Part shown: piece by piece, positions 1-36,761 of the stretch
Numbering within the stretch: position 1 is the first letter of the stretch
Layout: every line of letters starts with the position of its first letter
Assembly (NCBI RefSeq): GCF_040412425.1
Contig: NC_089755.1
Coordinates: 58,886,798-58,950,797, forward strand
Direction: 5' to 3'
DNA from: Macrobrachium rosenbergii
Lineage: Eukaryota > Arthropoda > Malacostraca > Decapoda > Palaemonidae
Length of the DNA stretch: 64,000 nt
The notes under the pieces: generated by a model
Seen by the model: only the letters and a program-made list of their open reading frames with translations
What the model was told of the DNA's origin: nothing
The model's database searches: none
Translations under genes and position numbers: made by a program

Positions 1-204
1 TTTACAAGTGGATTAAATACTGAATGTTGAGTGAAAAAGGTGCTATTTACTTGAGATTTTCAAGTTAGCTGTTGGTTTTAACATAAATTTCCGTTAATTT
101 TCGTTCAATATAGTTTTGTAGAGTAATTTTTTTATGATTTGCTCAATTTTTTTAGTATATACAAAACAGGAGTTACTTAAAGATCTTACAAGAAAGGATT
201 TATT
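1..204. other. AT-rich sequence, nothing recognised
   Basis: No coding, RNA or repeat signal was found. It lies within the gene's upstream intron if earlier exons are to the left. Confidence 0.4.
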
Positions 205-935
205 GAAACTCACTTCTGTACCTCGAGGAATGAACGAATTTGTAAGCTTTCGTCTGTACCTCGAGGAATGAACGAATTTGGAGACTTTCCTCTGTACCTC
301 TGTACCTCGAGGAATGAGCTAAATTGGACTTTCATCTGTACCTTTGTACCTCGAGGAATGAACGAATTTGAAACTTTCCTCTCTACGTCTTTGTCTCGAG
401 GAATGAACGCATTTGGAAACTTGCCTCTATACTTCTGTACCTCGAGGAATGAACGAATTTGGAAACTTTTCTCTGTACGTCTTTGTGTCGAGGAATGAAC
501 GCATTTGGAAACTTGCCTCTATACTTCTGTACCTCGAGGAATGAACGCATTTGGAAACTTTCCTCAGTACCTCGAGAAATGAACGAATTTTGAAACTTTC
601 CTCTCTACGTCTTTGTCTCGAGGAATGAACGCATTTGGAAACTTGCCTCTATACTTCTGTACCTCGAGGAATGAACGCATTTGGAAACTTTCCACAGTAC
701 CTCGAGAAATGAACGAATTTTGAAACTTTCCTCTGTATTTCGAGGAATGAACGTATTTGGAAGCTTTCCTCTGTACCTCGAGGAATGAACGGATTTGGAA
801 ACTTCCATCTGTACCTTTGTACCTCGAGGAATGAACGCATTTGAAAACTTTCCTCTGTGCTTCGAGGAATGAACGAATTTTGAAACTTGCCTCTATACGT
901 CTGTACCTCGAGGAATGAACGCATTTGGAAACTTC
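205..935. repeat. Minisatellite, core CTCGAGGAATGAACGAATTT
   Basis: About 17 degenerate copies of a unit of roughly 35-45 bp: CTGTACCTCGAGGAATGAACG followed by ATTTGGAAACTTTCCTC. Variants include CTTTGTCTCGAG and CAGTACCTCGAGAAATG. Open frames through it on both strands are by-products of the repeat. Confidence 0.9.
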
Positions 936-1337
936 GGCCTCCCGCCTCAGACTTAGGTGTTCCTGGGTCGATAAAGACTAGACATGCCGACTGCGTGAGG
1001 GACAATATTAAGAGATTATAAGCCACGGTATTTACGCTTTAGTGATGCGAATCATCAGACTGGGTTAGGTTTATTTAATGCAGGAACTTGCTGCTTTCAT
1101 TATGTATTTATGTATGTATGTATGTATGTATGCATGCATACATATATATATATACATACATACGTATATATACTTGCATATACATGCATGTAAGTATAGG
1201 TCGGTCTTTATGGCTTTTAAAATGATAAAATAGCCTTTTTGAATCTAAAATGTCTAAAGGCGTATATATTGAATTTTTTTTTAATAGTATTCATCTGTTC
1301 TGTGTCCCTGTATTGATTCTCACTAGGTGTTTCATGA

Positions 1338-1340
<3 letters not shown>
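936..1340. other. Intronic or intergenic sequence with short TATG/TA runs
   Basis: TATG and TA tracts lie at about 1100-1170. Nothing else is seen. Confidence 0.5.

Positions 1341-1420
<80 letters not shown>
1341..1420 (+). repeat. (CT)n microsatellite
   Basis: About 40 uninterrupted CT units on the plus strand. Confidence 0.97.
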
Positions 1421-1423
<3 letters not shown>

Positions 1424-2329
1424 AAATTACTGACTTCAGTTTTCCCTTCATTAATTTATGAAGATCCATGGCAGTGAAGGTCTGAACTTCATATCCCATT
1501 GGTCTTCACCATTGAAAAAGGTAAAAAAAAAAAGCCTTCATTGATGAACTCATACCAAAAGTGAAGAGAATTATTCATTATGAAAGGTCACAGACACGCT
1601 GTGATTCATTTTCTCCGTTGCATGGTCCTCGTTGTGTGTTATTGCCATTTCCATGAATGGACACCCACCCAAGTATTGATCAGTGTGGGAATACGATCAC
1701 GAATCAGATGCAAACGGGCAGCTCACCAAACGTATTTTTAACGTGAACATGCAAAAACGTATCTGCAGAAACAAAGTATAAACATGCTTTCCCTTTCTTC
1801 CAACGACTAAAGTAAACACACTCGGAATTAAGGAGAGCCAAGTCTATCCGTTTCCCTGTCGACAAACTTCATATTTATGCAGATTACTAGAACAAACGGA
1901 CGGGGGATAAGACAGGAGGGGAATGAGACAGGAATTATAGACGGCAATCTGGATAGAGCAGTTTTCTAGACAGATTTACGGTTGTGCCAAAAATTTCCGC
2001 TGTTTGTTTTTGTGATAAGCCTTTGATGTTTGTTGTTTGCCATTTTTCAGGTTGTATGAATAGGATTTTCTTTTTTTTGTATTTTCGTATTTCTTCGTTA
2101 TTATTATTTTGATATTACTAAATATTCATTTTTTTATTTATGACGCTTATTTACAGATATTTTCACATTAATTTCCTTTCCGTTTGTTATGTTTTATTAC
2201 ATTCCTATGAGTTCAACCTTAGTACAAGTACTTTTTCATCCTAAATAATCACACAGGTGAAACGAAAGATTTCATACACACATTCCGGTCCTGAGCCTGA
2301 TCGAAAGTGGAAATTTGCCCTGAAAACCA
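1421..2329. other. Unique AT-rich sequence, no gene seen
   Basis: I searched for an S9B N-terminal exon and found no propeller-like frame with splice sites. T-rich runs from 2060 to 2200. Confidence 0.4.
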
Positions 2330-2790
2330 TATAAATGAGAAACATTACTATTTTATTATATGACAAATAGGAAACATTACGTATTATTTTATTATATGAC
2401 AAATAAGAAACTTATACCTATTATTTTATGATATGGCTAATGAGAAGCATTAGCTATTATTTTATATGACAAATATGAAACATTGCTATTTTATGACATG
2501 ACAAATAAGAAACATTACCTATCATTTTATGATATGACACATCAGAAACATTACATAATATTTTATGATATGAGAAATGAGAAACATTACCTATAATTCT
2601 GTGATGTGACAAATAAGAGACATTACCAATTATTCTATGACATGACAAATAAGAAACAATACCTCTTATTTTATTGTATAGCAAATAAAAAACATTACCT
2701 CCTATTTTATATGACAAATAAGAAACATTATATATTATTCAGGAAATGACAAATAAGAAACACTACCTATCATTTTATAATATAACAATT
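2330..2790. repeat. Minisatellite, core AGAAACATTACCTATTATTT
   Basis: About 10 degenerate copies of a 45-50 bp unit, ATGACAAATAAGAAACATTA plus CCTATTATTTTATGAT. It lies 110 bases before the exon a acceptor. Confidence 0.88.
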
Positions 2791-2900
2791 CAGTGCAAAC
2801 ACAACTTGCCAAATCAGGCCTGAGAGTCAAAAAAAAAAAAAAAATAAGCAAAAATAACTCTTGAAATTCGAGTCCTGTAACATTCTCCTTCTTTCCGCAG

Positions 2901-26419
<23,519 letters not shown>

Positions 26420-27000
26420 AATAAAAAAAAAATAATGACGAAAAACGCGTGAACCGTTTGTTGGGAGTAATCGATGCTTTTTAGAGAGGGGTGTACTTTA
26501 CAGCCCACATTTGCGTACTTGTTTGCCAAGGATTATTATGCCTTATCGGTTTTGTTTACTGTAATTATTGTTGTTATTATTTTCTTTGCATTGCATTTGC
26601 TGCTCCTCTGTAACGTGACCAAGATGGTAATGACGATTTCAGTAATCCTGTAACCGGAAGTGTGTGCGTGCGTGTGTGTGTGTGTGTCTGTGTCTTGATT
26701 CGTGTGGTTTTAAGTCACTGAATTTCATTTTTAAGTTGGGAGATTTTTTTTACGAATGCTGTTAAAGTCAAACCTTTTTTTTTTTTTAAAGTTGACCATT
26801 TGCAGTAATATTGCTAAGCTATTTTTAGTCAGCAACGTCCTCCAGTGTAATTGCATTGAAAATATTTTAAGAACTTCTAATGAATTGTTAAGGAATATAT
26901 CCTTTTTTCTTGAACAACTACAAAAGATATCAAATTCCCACCTTCGTACATTTTTTAGAATACCTCGTCAGAGCTTTACAAAATAAAGGATGAGTTTTTA
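26420..27000 (+). other. Probable 3' UTR of the DPP4-like gene
   Basis: Sequence after the stop holds AATAAA touching the stop (26420-26425, probably too close to be the main signal), GT runs near 26663-26690, and a better placed AATAAA at 26982-26987. The true cleavage site cannot be seen. Confidence 0.5.
26982..26987 (+). terminator. Candidate polyadenylation signal AATAAA
   Basis: A canonical hexamer 560 bases after the DPP4-like stop, followed by a T/G-rich stretch (GAGTTTTTAG, GATGGTCAGATG). Another AATAAA lies at 29523. Confidence 0.4.
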
Positions 27001-27134
27001 GAGAGAATTGTTTAGAGATGGTCAGATGTTACAAATAATGAGATTATTGAGATCTTTTGAAATTTTATCACTCTTTTTATTGCTGTTCAACATAATTCTT
27101 TGCCTGGTTGTTATTTAAAGTTGTATATATATAC

Positions 27135-27287
<153 letters not shown>

Positions 27288-29035
27288 GTATACTGTATAT
27301 ATATAAATATATATACATATATATTCATTGTAATTCTATCAGAGATTGCATTAAGCAATTCTAACAGTGTTACATCACTTCGTTATATTTTTTTCATTGT
27401 ATCGTCAGAAAATGCTAGTTTTAGCAATATTGACCTAAGTGTGAATAGTGAGGGTTTCTTTGCATTTCAAATGAATTTAGTGATAGTTGACAACTTAATA
27501 ACTATTTGTAGGAAAAGCCATTTTATTGCCTTTTTATTTCATTTTTTATTTCTCGTATTTTTCCTCCTGATTTTAAAAGACTGTAAGGTCATTTTTTTTT
27601 ATTTTTCTATTTTGATGTCATGTGTGTGATGTCTCAAGATATGTATATGTGTGTATGTATATATGAAGATACATTCAGTATGCGTATTGTATATATGTAC
27701 ATATACATGTATTTACATACGCTATACATTTTGTAAAGCTAAGTTTAAGACATTACTTTCTGTATCCAGAGCATTTGTTCGTAGCGTTTGTTTTCTAGCG
27801 TAGCTTTTCATCTCACGAAGGTTGAAAGCTTTTAACTTTTATAAAAGCACGTTACGTATCCATAACCACTCATTGCAACTGCATTTGCATATCAAAAAAA
27901 GAAGGAAGGAATCTTTGCAAAGACGATTTCCGTCATCCAAGTGTTTTTTGAGAATGTCCTCACACATTGATTCCACCTTTGCAAAGTTACGCTTTGAACA
28001 ACAGTTACAGTATACTATTGACTGCATGTCCCGTGACTGGATTGTCTAGGGATGATTTATAGATGCCAGTTACTTGATATATTTCACCTGTTCGAATTCT
28101 TCTTCTTCTTTGTTTCTTATCTTGAAGAATGGAGTGTGTGGATGATGACTTCAATACCGTTGTATCTCGCGAGGAAGTATTTTTTTTTTTTTTTAGGCGT
28201 GGTTTTTTTCTTTGTGGCATAGATATATTTTCTACCGACGCCAGAGAGATTTGTCTCCTGTCTCGCAGATGCGTCTTTATTTTGGCCGTTTATTACAAGA
28301 AGAATTTATTTTTGTATGTTCGTCGCACTTCCGACATTGCGGCGGAAGTGGTTCTACGTTGTCTTCTTACGTCAGCCGGTAATTATTTCGTCGTTGAGTG
28401 CAGAAGCTGGTAATATATTCATAGCGTAGTATTCGTCACGTGTGTTGTTCGATGCCATATCTTTTTAATACGAGGGTTTGTTCATTAATTTAAGCTTGCA
28501 CTACGGTATATGGTTTACTTCGTAATCATTGTTATGTCGAAGGGAAGCGGTATTACTCTCTCGTCAGCTGAGAGACTAGAGTGATACAAATCTCGTTTGC
28601 GGTTTTGTGTGTAACTCCCCCAAACCCCCGTCTGAATCCCGAGACCTTGATTGATAGAATTCTCAATAGATGGCGTTGCGATGCAGCGTCCAAACTCCCT
28701 GACTTTTCAAAGTACGAGAAATGAACTGGATTGTGCTGACAATGAATTGGAAAGAATATCTTGATATTTTTTTTTTTTTGTTTTCACCATTTAAGCAAAA
28801 GCACTGTGCTTGTGCTTGTGAAAAGACGAATCCAGTCACTGTATTCTTGATATCTGTACACTCAGCACTATTAGGAAAAGAGAAATATATATATATATAT
28901 ATAAATGTACACTTGGCATGTACTTTTGCGCTGAAGTGTACACGACCTGTTGCACAATTATAATAGATGGACCAATGATAGATGCTTTTGGAGTTATGGT
29001 ACTACATATCAAATACGCGCGACTTTTTTGTACAT

Positions 29036-29037
<2 letters not shown>

Positions 29038-29112
<75 letters not shown>
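29038..29112 (+). repeat. (CT)n microsatellite
   Basis: About 37 CT units. Confidence 0.97.
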
Positions 29113-29115
<3 letters not shown>

Positions 29116-29664
29116 TCAGCAACATCATCTAGCACTTCTTCTCGCAAGACCTGAAGATATTTTGAAAAAAAAAAAATAATAATTTAAAAGTAGCTTTTTT
29201 CCGTTCTTTATTTCCGTTCATCATCTTTTCAGTCAGTCTTCGACAATCATACAATAAGAAGTATCTCGTTTAGAGAAAGTCCTTTTCAAAGAAAAAAAAA
29301 AAGATTGGTCGCCATCGTTATAATTCTGTAGTTGTAGAGCATCAGTTTTGTAAAAAATACAGAGGGAAAAAAAAATGATTCAGGATTATTATTATGATAA
29401 TATATGCTAGTACCTTTCATTCATTCTAACTTTTTTCGAACATTTTTTGTAGGTGTAGTCTCGTTGAAGGTTTTTTGAATCTATACATATATATATTGAG
29501 AATACTGTAAATAGATATATTAAATAAAAAAAAAGGATAATTATTATTATTATAATACCCATCCAGCGTTATTCTATGATGACGAGTGAGATTAGGTTCG
29601 TTTCCATGTGCCCGATTTGAGATGATTATTGTTCTTGGGATGATTATTGTTCTTAAGATGATTG

Positions 29665-29935
<271 letters not shown>

Positions 29936-30074
29936 ATATTGCACATTATTCACGCTGAAGTATATACTTTTACAAGTTCGACAATTCATTGAACACTTTT
30001 TTGCCTATAAGTGTGAACTGGTATATGCCTTCCTAATCTGTGACAAGTTCAACCCCAACCAGTGAGAGGTTTTT

Positions 30075-30900
30075 GCCAAGTTTGTTGTAAACCATCGGAA
30101 GTTTTTTTCCTAAATTTGTTGTAACTGATTAGAAGTTTCTTCCAAGTTTTTTTTTTTTTTTTGGAAGTCTCTTCCAAGTTTGTTGTAACGTTAGAAAATT
30201 GTTCTAAATTTAATGTAACTCATTATAAGTTTGTTCCAAGTTTATTGTAACTTATTAGAAGTTAGTTCGAAGTTTGTTGTAACTGTTTGGAAGTTTTTTC
30301 CAAGTCTGCCTTAATTAATTAGAAGTTTGTTCAAAATCTATTGTAACTTATTATAAAATTGTACTCAGTTTATTGTAACTCATTAGAAGTTTGTTGTAAC
30401 CATTTGGAAGTTTTTAACAATTCTGTCGTAATTATTAGAAGTTTGTTCTAAATTTGTTGCAACTCATTATAAGTTTGTTGTAACTCATTGGGAAATTGTT
30501 CTAAGTTTATGTTAATCCATTATAAATTTGTTCTGAGTTTATTGTAACTAATTATAAAATTGCGCTAAGATTTTTTAACTATTTTGAAGCTTGTTCTAAG
30601 TTTGTTGTGGCTCACTTGAAAATTGTTCTTAGTTTATTGCAACTCATTAGAAAATTCCTCTAAGTTTATTGTAACTAAGTAGAACATTGTTCTAAAATTA
30701 TTGTTACTGTTTGAGAAAATGTTCCCAGACCGTTGTAACTAATAATAAATTAGTTCTTGGTTTATTGTAGCTCACTCAAATTTATTAGAAAATTGTTCGA
30801 AGTTTATCGTTACAAATTAGGAGTTTGTTTGACAGTTATTGTAACTAATTAAGGTTGGTTCAGGTACAAGCTTTTCTTTCAAATTATCGTAACTAATTAG
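30075..30900. repeat. Degenerate minisatellite, core TTTATTGTAACTCATTAGAA
   Basis: About 25 loose copies of a unit near 30-34 bp: TTGTTCTAAGTTTATTGTAA then CT(C/A)ATTAGAAG. Older and more diverged than the arrays on the right. Confidence 0.85.
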
Positions 30901-33141
30901 AAGATGCTGTCTAGCGTATTAGAACCAATCAGAAGTATCATTCAAGTGATAATGATTATTATTGTATGTGATTAGAATATTTTTTAAGATTATTGTATAT
31001 GATGAGAACATTCTTTGTCAATTATCAGTCTTATCAGGACTTTTGAATCTTGAATTTTTTGAAATTCAAAATGTTTCCCCCCCTCTCTGTGAACATTCTG
31101 GAAATCCTTCCCACCCAAGTGAATTCAAAGTTGAATTCAGTCCAGTGTTGTCATTCAGTGCCTGAATTCAGCATCATGATTTACTTGTCATTCATACTTG
31201 TAGACTTGCCTTTTCTAAAAGCAATTGAATTTCAGCTTATCAATTCTGAATTCCGCTACAGTATGTATACCATTACACTTGAATTGAGGCATTTTTTCTT
31301 CTTGAATTCATCCGCTTTTTTTTTCACTGTATTCATGAAATTTAATCCATTGTTTTCAGGTTTCCATATCACACAAGAAATTCATGCCTAGTATCCTATA
31401 ACACATTGAATTTTATTTATTTTTTCATTTTTATTTTCATAAATCAGACAGTTTTTCAATACATGACCCAGTCATCAATATTGTCCCTTGGTAATAGAGA
31501 GTCCCTGATTCAGGATCTGATACCATATTATAAATAAATTCAGTGACTTTACATTTGTCAAGCATTAAGTTAAAATTAAGAATAACTTTCATTTCTGTAA
31601 GGGGAAAAAAGTTGATTTGCCTAAATCACGTTCCTAAAACAAGACAACCTTTTGATTCTCCAATTTTTCGTTCAGTGAATCTTTTTGCATTTATGTTTTG
31701 TGACAACTAATTGCTAATTACTTTCAGAAGTTAGCTGTTGCCATCCTTTGCCATTCATAATTGACGCAGTGAAGTTATTTCGTACATATAAGGAAATTCA
31801 CACAAGTTCTGATGCAGTTTGTCAGTTGAAATTGAGCGCAGTATTTTGACACTTTCAATTCACGTGTACAGTATTAAATTCCACGGTTACTTATTTAAGC
31901 ACAGATGCAATCATTTGTACACAAATTAATTAATATCGATTAAGGTTTTCCACGTCATTATGCCACAGCAGTTTTGCACAATCGTTTGAGACATTAATTC
32001 ATTAAGGAACTTCGATGATTTAGTGATATATTCTGGACAATTACGCGTGCGATCATTTCACCAAACTCGGATTCATCAACATAGTTAAAGAATTTTCCCG
32101 TCTTTACGTCTAGCACTTATTTCATTTGTATTCAGCATTCACGGACCAAAACAATCAGACGCTCCCAGGTACAATTTGTTCCCCAAAAGTGAATTTAACC
32201 TAAGAATAAAAGTAGAGAGAGAGAACGAAACAAAAAATTAAGAAAAAAATATGAAAATCATGAAGGATCTTTTTATTTTATTTTTTTATTCATCCTGTCT
32301 CTTGCTAACTCTGTTAAAACTCCCCCTTTCCCCCCACCCCCACATGTGGCCTTCGACTTGCACGTTTATCGGTGTTTTGAATGTTCACAATCGATGTCTC
32401 CTGAAAAGAAAAAAAACTCCCACAGGTGCTCTTTGGAAAGTTTGTTTCCGTTTCTCCACTTGAATAAATTTTTATGAATGTCCTTCAAAATGTTACTACG
32501 ACAACTCATGGTTGAATAAGATAAATAAATAGATAAATACACGAAGTAAAAAAAAAAATATAAATATATATAGATATAGGCCGTCCGAAGTATTGTCACA
32601 TTTCTGTACCACTACGGGAAAAAAAGGCGTTATTTATTAAAAGCCTGGAGCGTTAAGCTTATCAGAGGCAGTTTTCCCAACAGGGCTAAAAATCCTTCTG
32701 GTCTAAATAGGAAGAAGAATATCAACAAAAGAAGTCGGGTCAGGTTTTTTTTTTCAATAAAAGGGCAAAGGTTATTTATACCTTAACAAAAAAAAAACCA
32801 CCTCATATACCTCAAGTTTTTATTTTTATTTCGACTTCGAGTCCAAACGAATCAATTAAAACTTCCGACGAAGACTTTGTATGACATGATATGATATGAT
32901 TGACATGATTATTATGACTGATATGATATGATAATATACACGCCACTTTCACGCTTTCATTCGCCGGCATTGATCAAATATTTTTGTGTATATTTAACGA
33001 AGAAATATAATATACATATATTACATTTAGGGTTTAGGTAATGTAATATATCCCGTGACTTTGACTCTTATGCCCACCACTTTTAATTAATCCACGATTC
33101 CAACTCGGCAGATTCATGCTTAACCAACAAGACAGACATAC

Positions 33142-33143
<2 letters not shown>

Positions 33144-33219
<76 letters not shown>
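33144..33219. repeat. (TA)n microsatellite
   Basis: About 38 TA units. Confidence 0.95.
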
Positions 33220-33223
<4 letters not shown>

Positions 33224-33599
33224 TATATGTATATATGCATGTATGTATATATTTACATATATCTGAGATTGTATCAAGCAGAAAGTAAATATAGGATATC
33301 AGTAATCTCCTTCGACTGATGTCTTCATTGACAGCTGTTTATATTCAATAAACAGGTTTGTGTTTATATTCCGTAAACAGGTTTCTGTTTATATTAAATA
33401 AACAGATTTCCGAAAGGACATTTTATCTTGAGTCCCAGTAAAATAAAAAGTAAAACGAGTCTTATGTATGTAAATATATTGTGTTTGTGTGTACAGGCAT
33501 TTTGTTTACTTACATACGTCTGTAGGTACACAAACACTATGTATACATGTGTATTTATATTGTTTATGTAGTCACAAACGTACATGCATCAGGTATGTA

Positions 33600-33605
<6 letters not shown>

Positions 33606-33670
<65 letters not shown>
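33606..33670. repeat. (TA)n microsatellite
   Basis: About 32 TA units. Confidence 0.95.
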
Positions 33671-33681
<11 letters not shown>

Positions 33682-34038
33682 ATATAACGTGTATATGGAT
33701 GTGTATGTGACTTATACACAAACTCGTACATACACACATACACAGTGCGAGAGCATGTGCACGCGCACACTACAAGTCCAGTTCGAGAAACTTGATTTTT
33801 AATTTCAGTATCACCCCCACCAAAGCTTTTTGCATTGTCAATCACCGATCATAAGTAATAATATTAATAATAATAATTTGATTCACGCACAATACTAATA
33901 ATAATACTAATAATGATAATGATAATAATAATAATAATTTCTGTCGTCTTCGTATTTTTGAAAGAAAACTAAAAATATCGAAGCCACCACAGCAACTATT
34001 ACCTATCTGTAAAAAAAAAAAAAAACTTTAGAAGTACG

Positions 34039-34041
<3 letters not shown>

Positions 34042-34098
<57 letters not shown>

Positions 34099-34469
34099 AG
34101 AATCTCGTTATAATCACTTGTTAAAAACTCCTTGTTGATATGAAGAGTCGTTTAATACTGTAAGGTTGGTGATCTCATAACCTTATCCTCCCTCTCCCTC
34201 CGGAGCATTAAGTGATTCATTTCCCATCCCCCTTGCCCCCTCACCTCCCCGCCTCCGCCCCCCTTCGGCGCCTTATTTTGGTCGCTGTTGATGTTCCGTA
34301 ACATTATGAGACATTCTACATAGTTCTAGCTATGGATAGATTCGCCCCCTAAAAACTCCTGTCGTTACTGCGGACTGACTGTTTAATGCCCCCTCCTCCC
34401 CACCCCCACTCCCTACTGTTTGTCTAAACTTCACCTGTATAAAGGAAAAACTAGACTTTTTTTAGCCTT

Positions 34470-34505
<36 letters not shown>

Positions 34506-34673
34506 AGAAATAAATAAAAGGGGGTCCTGTTGTTTTTTCCGCCGTTCAGAGAGAGAAATGAAAATACAGATTTAGTCGACATTTTCCTCCGAAGTTTTTC
34601 GTGACACTGGCAATGGTGCTTACCATCATCATCATCAAGTCTCACTCGGGTCTTGTTATTCTTGTTACGTGCA

Positions 34674-34727
<54 letters not shown>
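34042..34727 (+). repeat. Three (CT)n arrays
   Basis: 34042-34096, 34472-34502 and 34678-34727, all CT on the plus strand. Confidence 0.95.
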
Positions 34728-34729
<2 letters not shown>

Positions 34730-34837
34730 ATGTGGTTTTTTCTTCCTCGTGAAGATCTGCACAAGAAAACGGGTATTAAGAAATCCTTCTCAGTAACATG
34801 GCCAATATATTATCCTCACTTCCTTTCAGTTCACCTT

Positions 34838-34906
34838 CCTCCTCCTCCTCCTCCTCCTCCTCCTCCTCCTCCTCCTCCTCCTCCTCCTCCTCCTCCTCCT
34901 CCTCCT
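34838..34906 (+). repeat. (TCC)n microsatellite
   Basis: About 23 TCC units; gives a run of proline in one frame, with no sign of a gene around it. Confidence 0.95.
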
Positions 34907-34984
34907 GGAATCCCAATTCACACGCACCCTCGTAGGCCAACTATTGACATCGTCCAAGAGTTCCCCCGTTGACACCCAGACCAG

Positions 34985-34987
<3 letters not shown>

Positions 34988-35027
<40 letters not shown>

Positions 35028-35075
35028 AATTGTTTCCTTTGATTCAATTCATCGCTTCGCAATATTCATCGTTGA

Positions 35076-35145
<70 letters not shown>

Positions 35146-35296
35146 AGGTCGTCCCGTAAGTAATAAACCCATGCCAGCATTATCAAATTTGTATAATATC
35201 AAAAAGAAGCAACGTTTTTCCCTCAATTTCTCTCCAGCAGCAAAATTTGTATACAATAGTCTATTAACTAACCCAGTTCAAATGTTTTTAGCTGTC

Positions 35297-35329
<33 letters not shown>
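34988..35329 (+). repeat. (CT)n arrays with a spacer shared with intron 4
   Basis: CT at 34988-35026, 35081-35145 and 35296-35329. The spacer at 35027-35080 (TTGATTCAATTCATCG, CGCAATATTCATCGTTGA) matches the spacer between CT arrays at 16499-16569. Confidence 0.88.
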
Positions 35330-35344
35330 GTACAGAACGATTAA

Positions 35345-36057
35345 AATCTCTAGTTAAAGAGAGATATATATAGTTATATTATATAAAAAAAAAACCCTCT
35401 TGATACAAGGGTTATTGTTATACTCTGTGCATTGTTTCTCGTTACATTCGTGTGTATAAGATTATGAAATCTATTTGGTGTTCCTCAAAGGTTTTTATTG
35501 ATAATGACGTATTTATGGCTTTCCTCTTCGTTTCGTAGGTTTTTAGCCTTTTTTTTTATAATAGATGCTTCCTCGGTTACTTCTATTGTAGTTAAATAGT
35601 CTTTATTTCTGTATTTTTTGTCCTTGAGAAGAGTTATGTTTTTAATAATGTCACTATTATTGAAGGCTTAAACCCCTTAGAACAAGCACTGTGTATTATG
35701 CTACGTTGATCTAATTTATGGTGCGGCTTTGGCTAGCCATTACCCTCATTTATATCCCCCCCTCTCATTTCTCTCTCCCGTCCCAAAATCATCCGGTCCT
35801 TATCGCCCTCCCCAGTTCCTTGTTTATTCCAGCTGTCACGCCCACCACCAACCTTTTCATTAGGGTACTCCCGCCCGAAGGTAATAAGCCTAAACTGTTT
35901 ACGTGATGCGTTCGTTGTAACAAATAATGAAACTTATAATTCAGTTCCTATGACCTTGTTGTTCTTTATAGTGTCGCTACTGATGACCACCTTTGTCGCT
36001 CGTTCGTCGTCTCCTTTTGTCGTATGATAACTTGTTTGCGGTAATCTGAAGATATCA
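35345..36057. other. Intergenic sequence, nothing recognised
   Basis: T-rich unique sequence with no repeat or coding signal beyond short runs. Confidence 0.4.
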
Positions 36058-36356
36058 AGTTAAATAAATATCTCTTTTATTTATCTTTTTGTCGTCTCAA
36101 TTCAGAGGTTCATATTCATGCTATGTCCTAAAAGTCATCCCGTTGCTTTCAAAGTCTTACAGTATCTTCCTCTTTTTTTAACGTGGAATGAATATTGTTT
36201 TTAAATCATTTTTCTTTTAAATCCGCTTCTGGTAAAGTTGAATAAATATCTTTCTTTTTTTTTTGTCATCTCAATTCAGAGGTTCATATTCATGCTATGT
36301 CCTAAAAGTCATCCCGTTGCTTTCAAATTCTTACAGTATCTTCCTCTTTCTTTTAA
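36058..36356. repeat. Tandem duplication, 180-bp spacing
   Basis: 36058-36180 and 36238-36356 are about 95% alike over TCTCAATTCAGAGGTTCATA, CATGCTATGTCCTAAAAGTC and TCCCGTTGCTTTCAAA. The near identity points to a recent event. Confidence 0.93.
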
Positions 36357-36676
36357 CACACCACCATCATCAATATTTGAAGAGTTTGAGTAATCCCTCT
36401 TCGTCTTATTCCGTTTTGTTTGTTTTTCGTGTCTTTGATTCCATTTCCTCTTCATAAAAATCAATTGCATATTCATTTCAGGCTCCCCAAAGTCTTCCCT
36501 CAAAACTATCTGTCCATCCCAGCGATTTCTAATCGAGCCTTTTTCAATGTATGCTTTTTTATCAATTTTTTTTTTCTTTTCAAGAAGTCCTTTCAATCTC
36601 TTCTTTCAGAAAATGTTTTTGCCTCTGATGTATAACCATTACATGCTCTCTGAGTGCCTCTGAGTTAAGTTTATTG

Positions 36677-36678
<2 letters not shown>

Positions 36679-36759
<81 letters not shown>
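36679..36759 (+). repeat. (CT)n microsatellite
   Basis: About 40 CT units; the last long CT array before the strand switch on the right. Confidence 0.97.

Positions 36760-36761
<2 letters not shown>

Larger units (their letters stand above)
30901..34040. other. Intergenic AT-rich sequence
   Basis: No gene recognised. GAATTCA-type words recur at 31040-31320. TA arrays at 33144-33219 and 33606-33670, and AAT-type triplets at 33855-33940. Confidence 0.5.
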
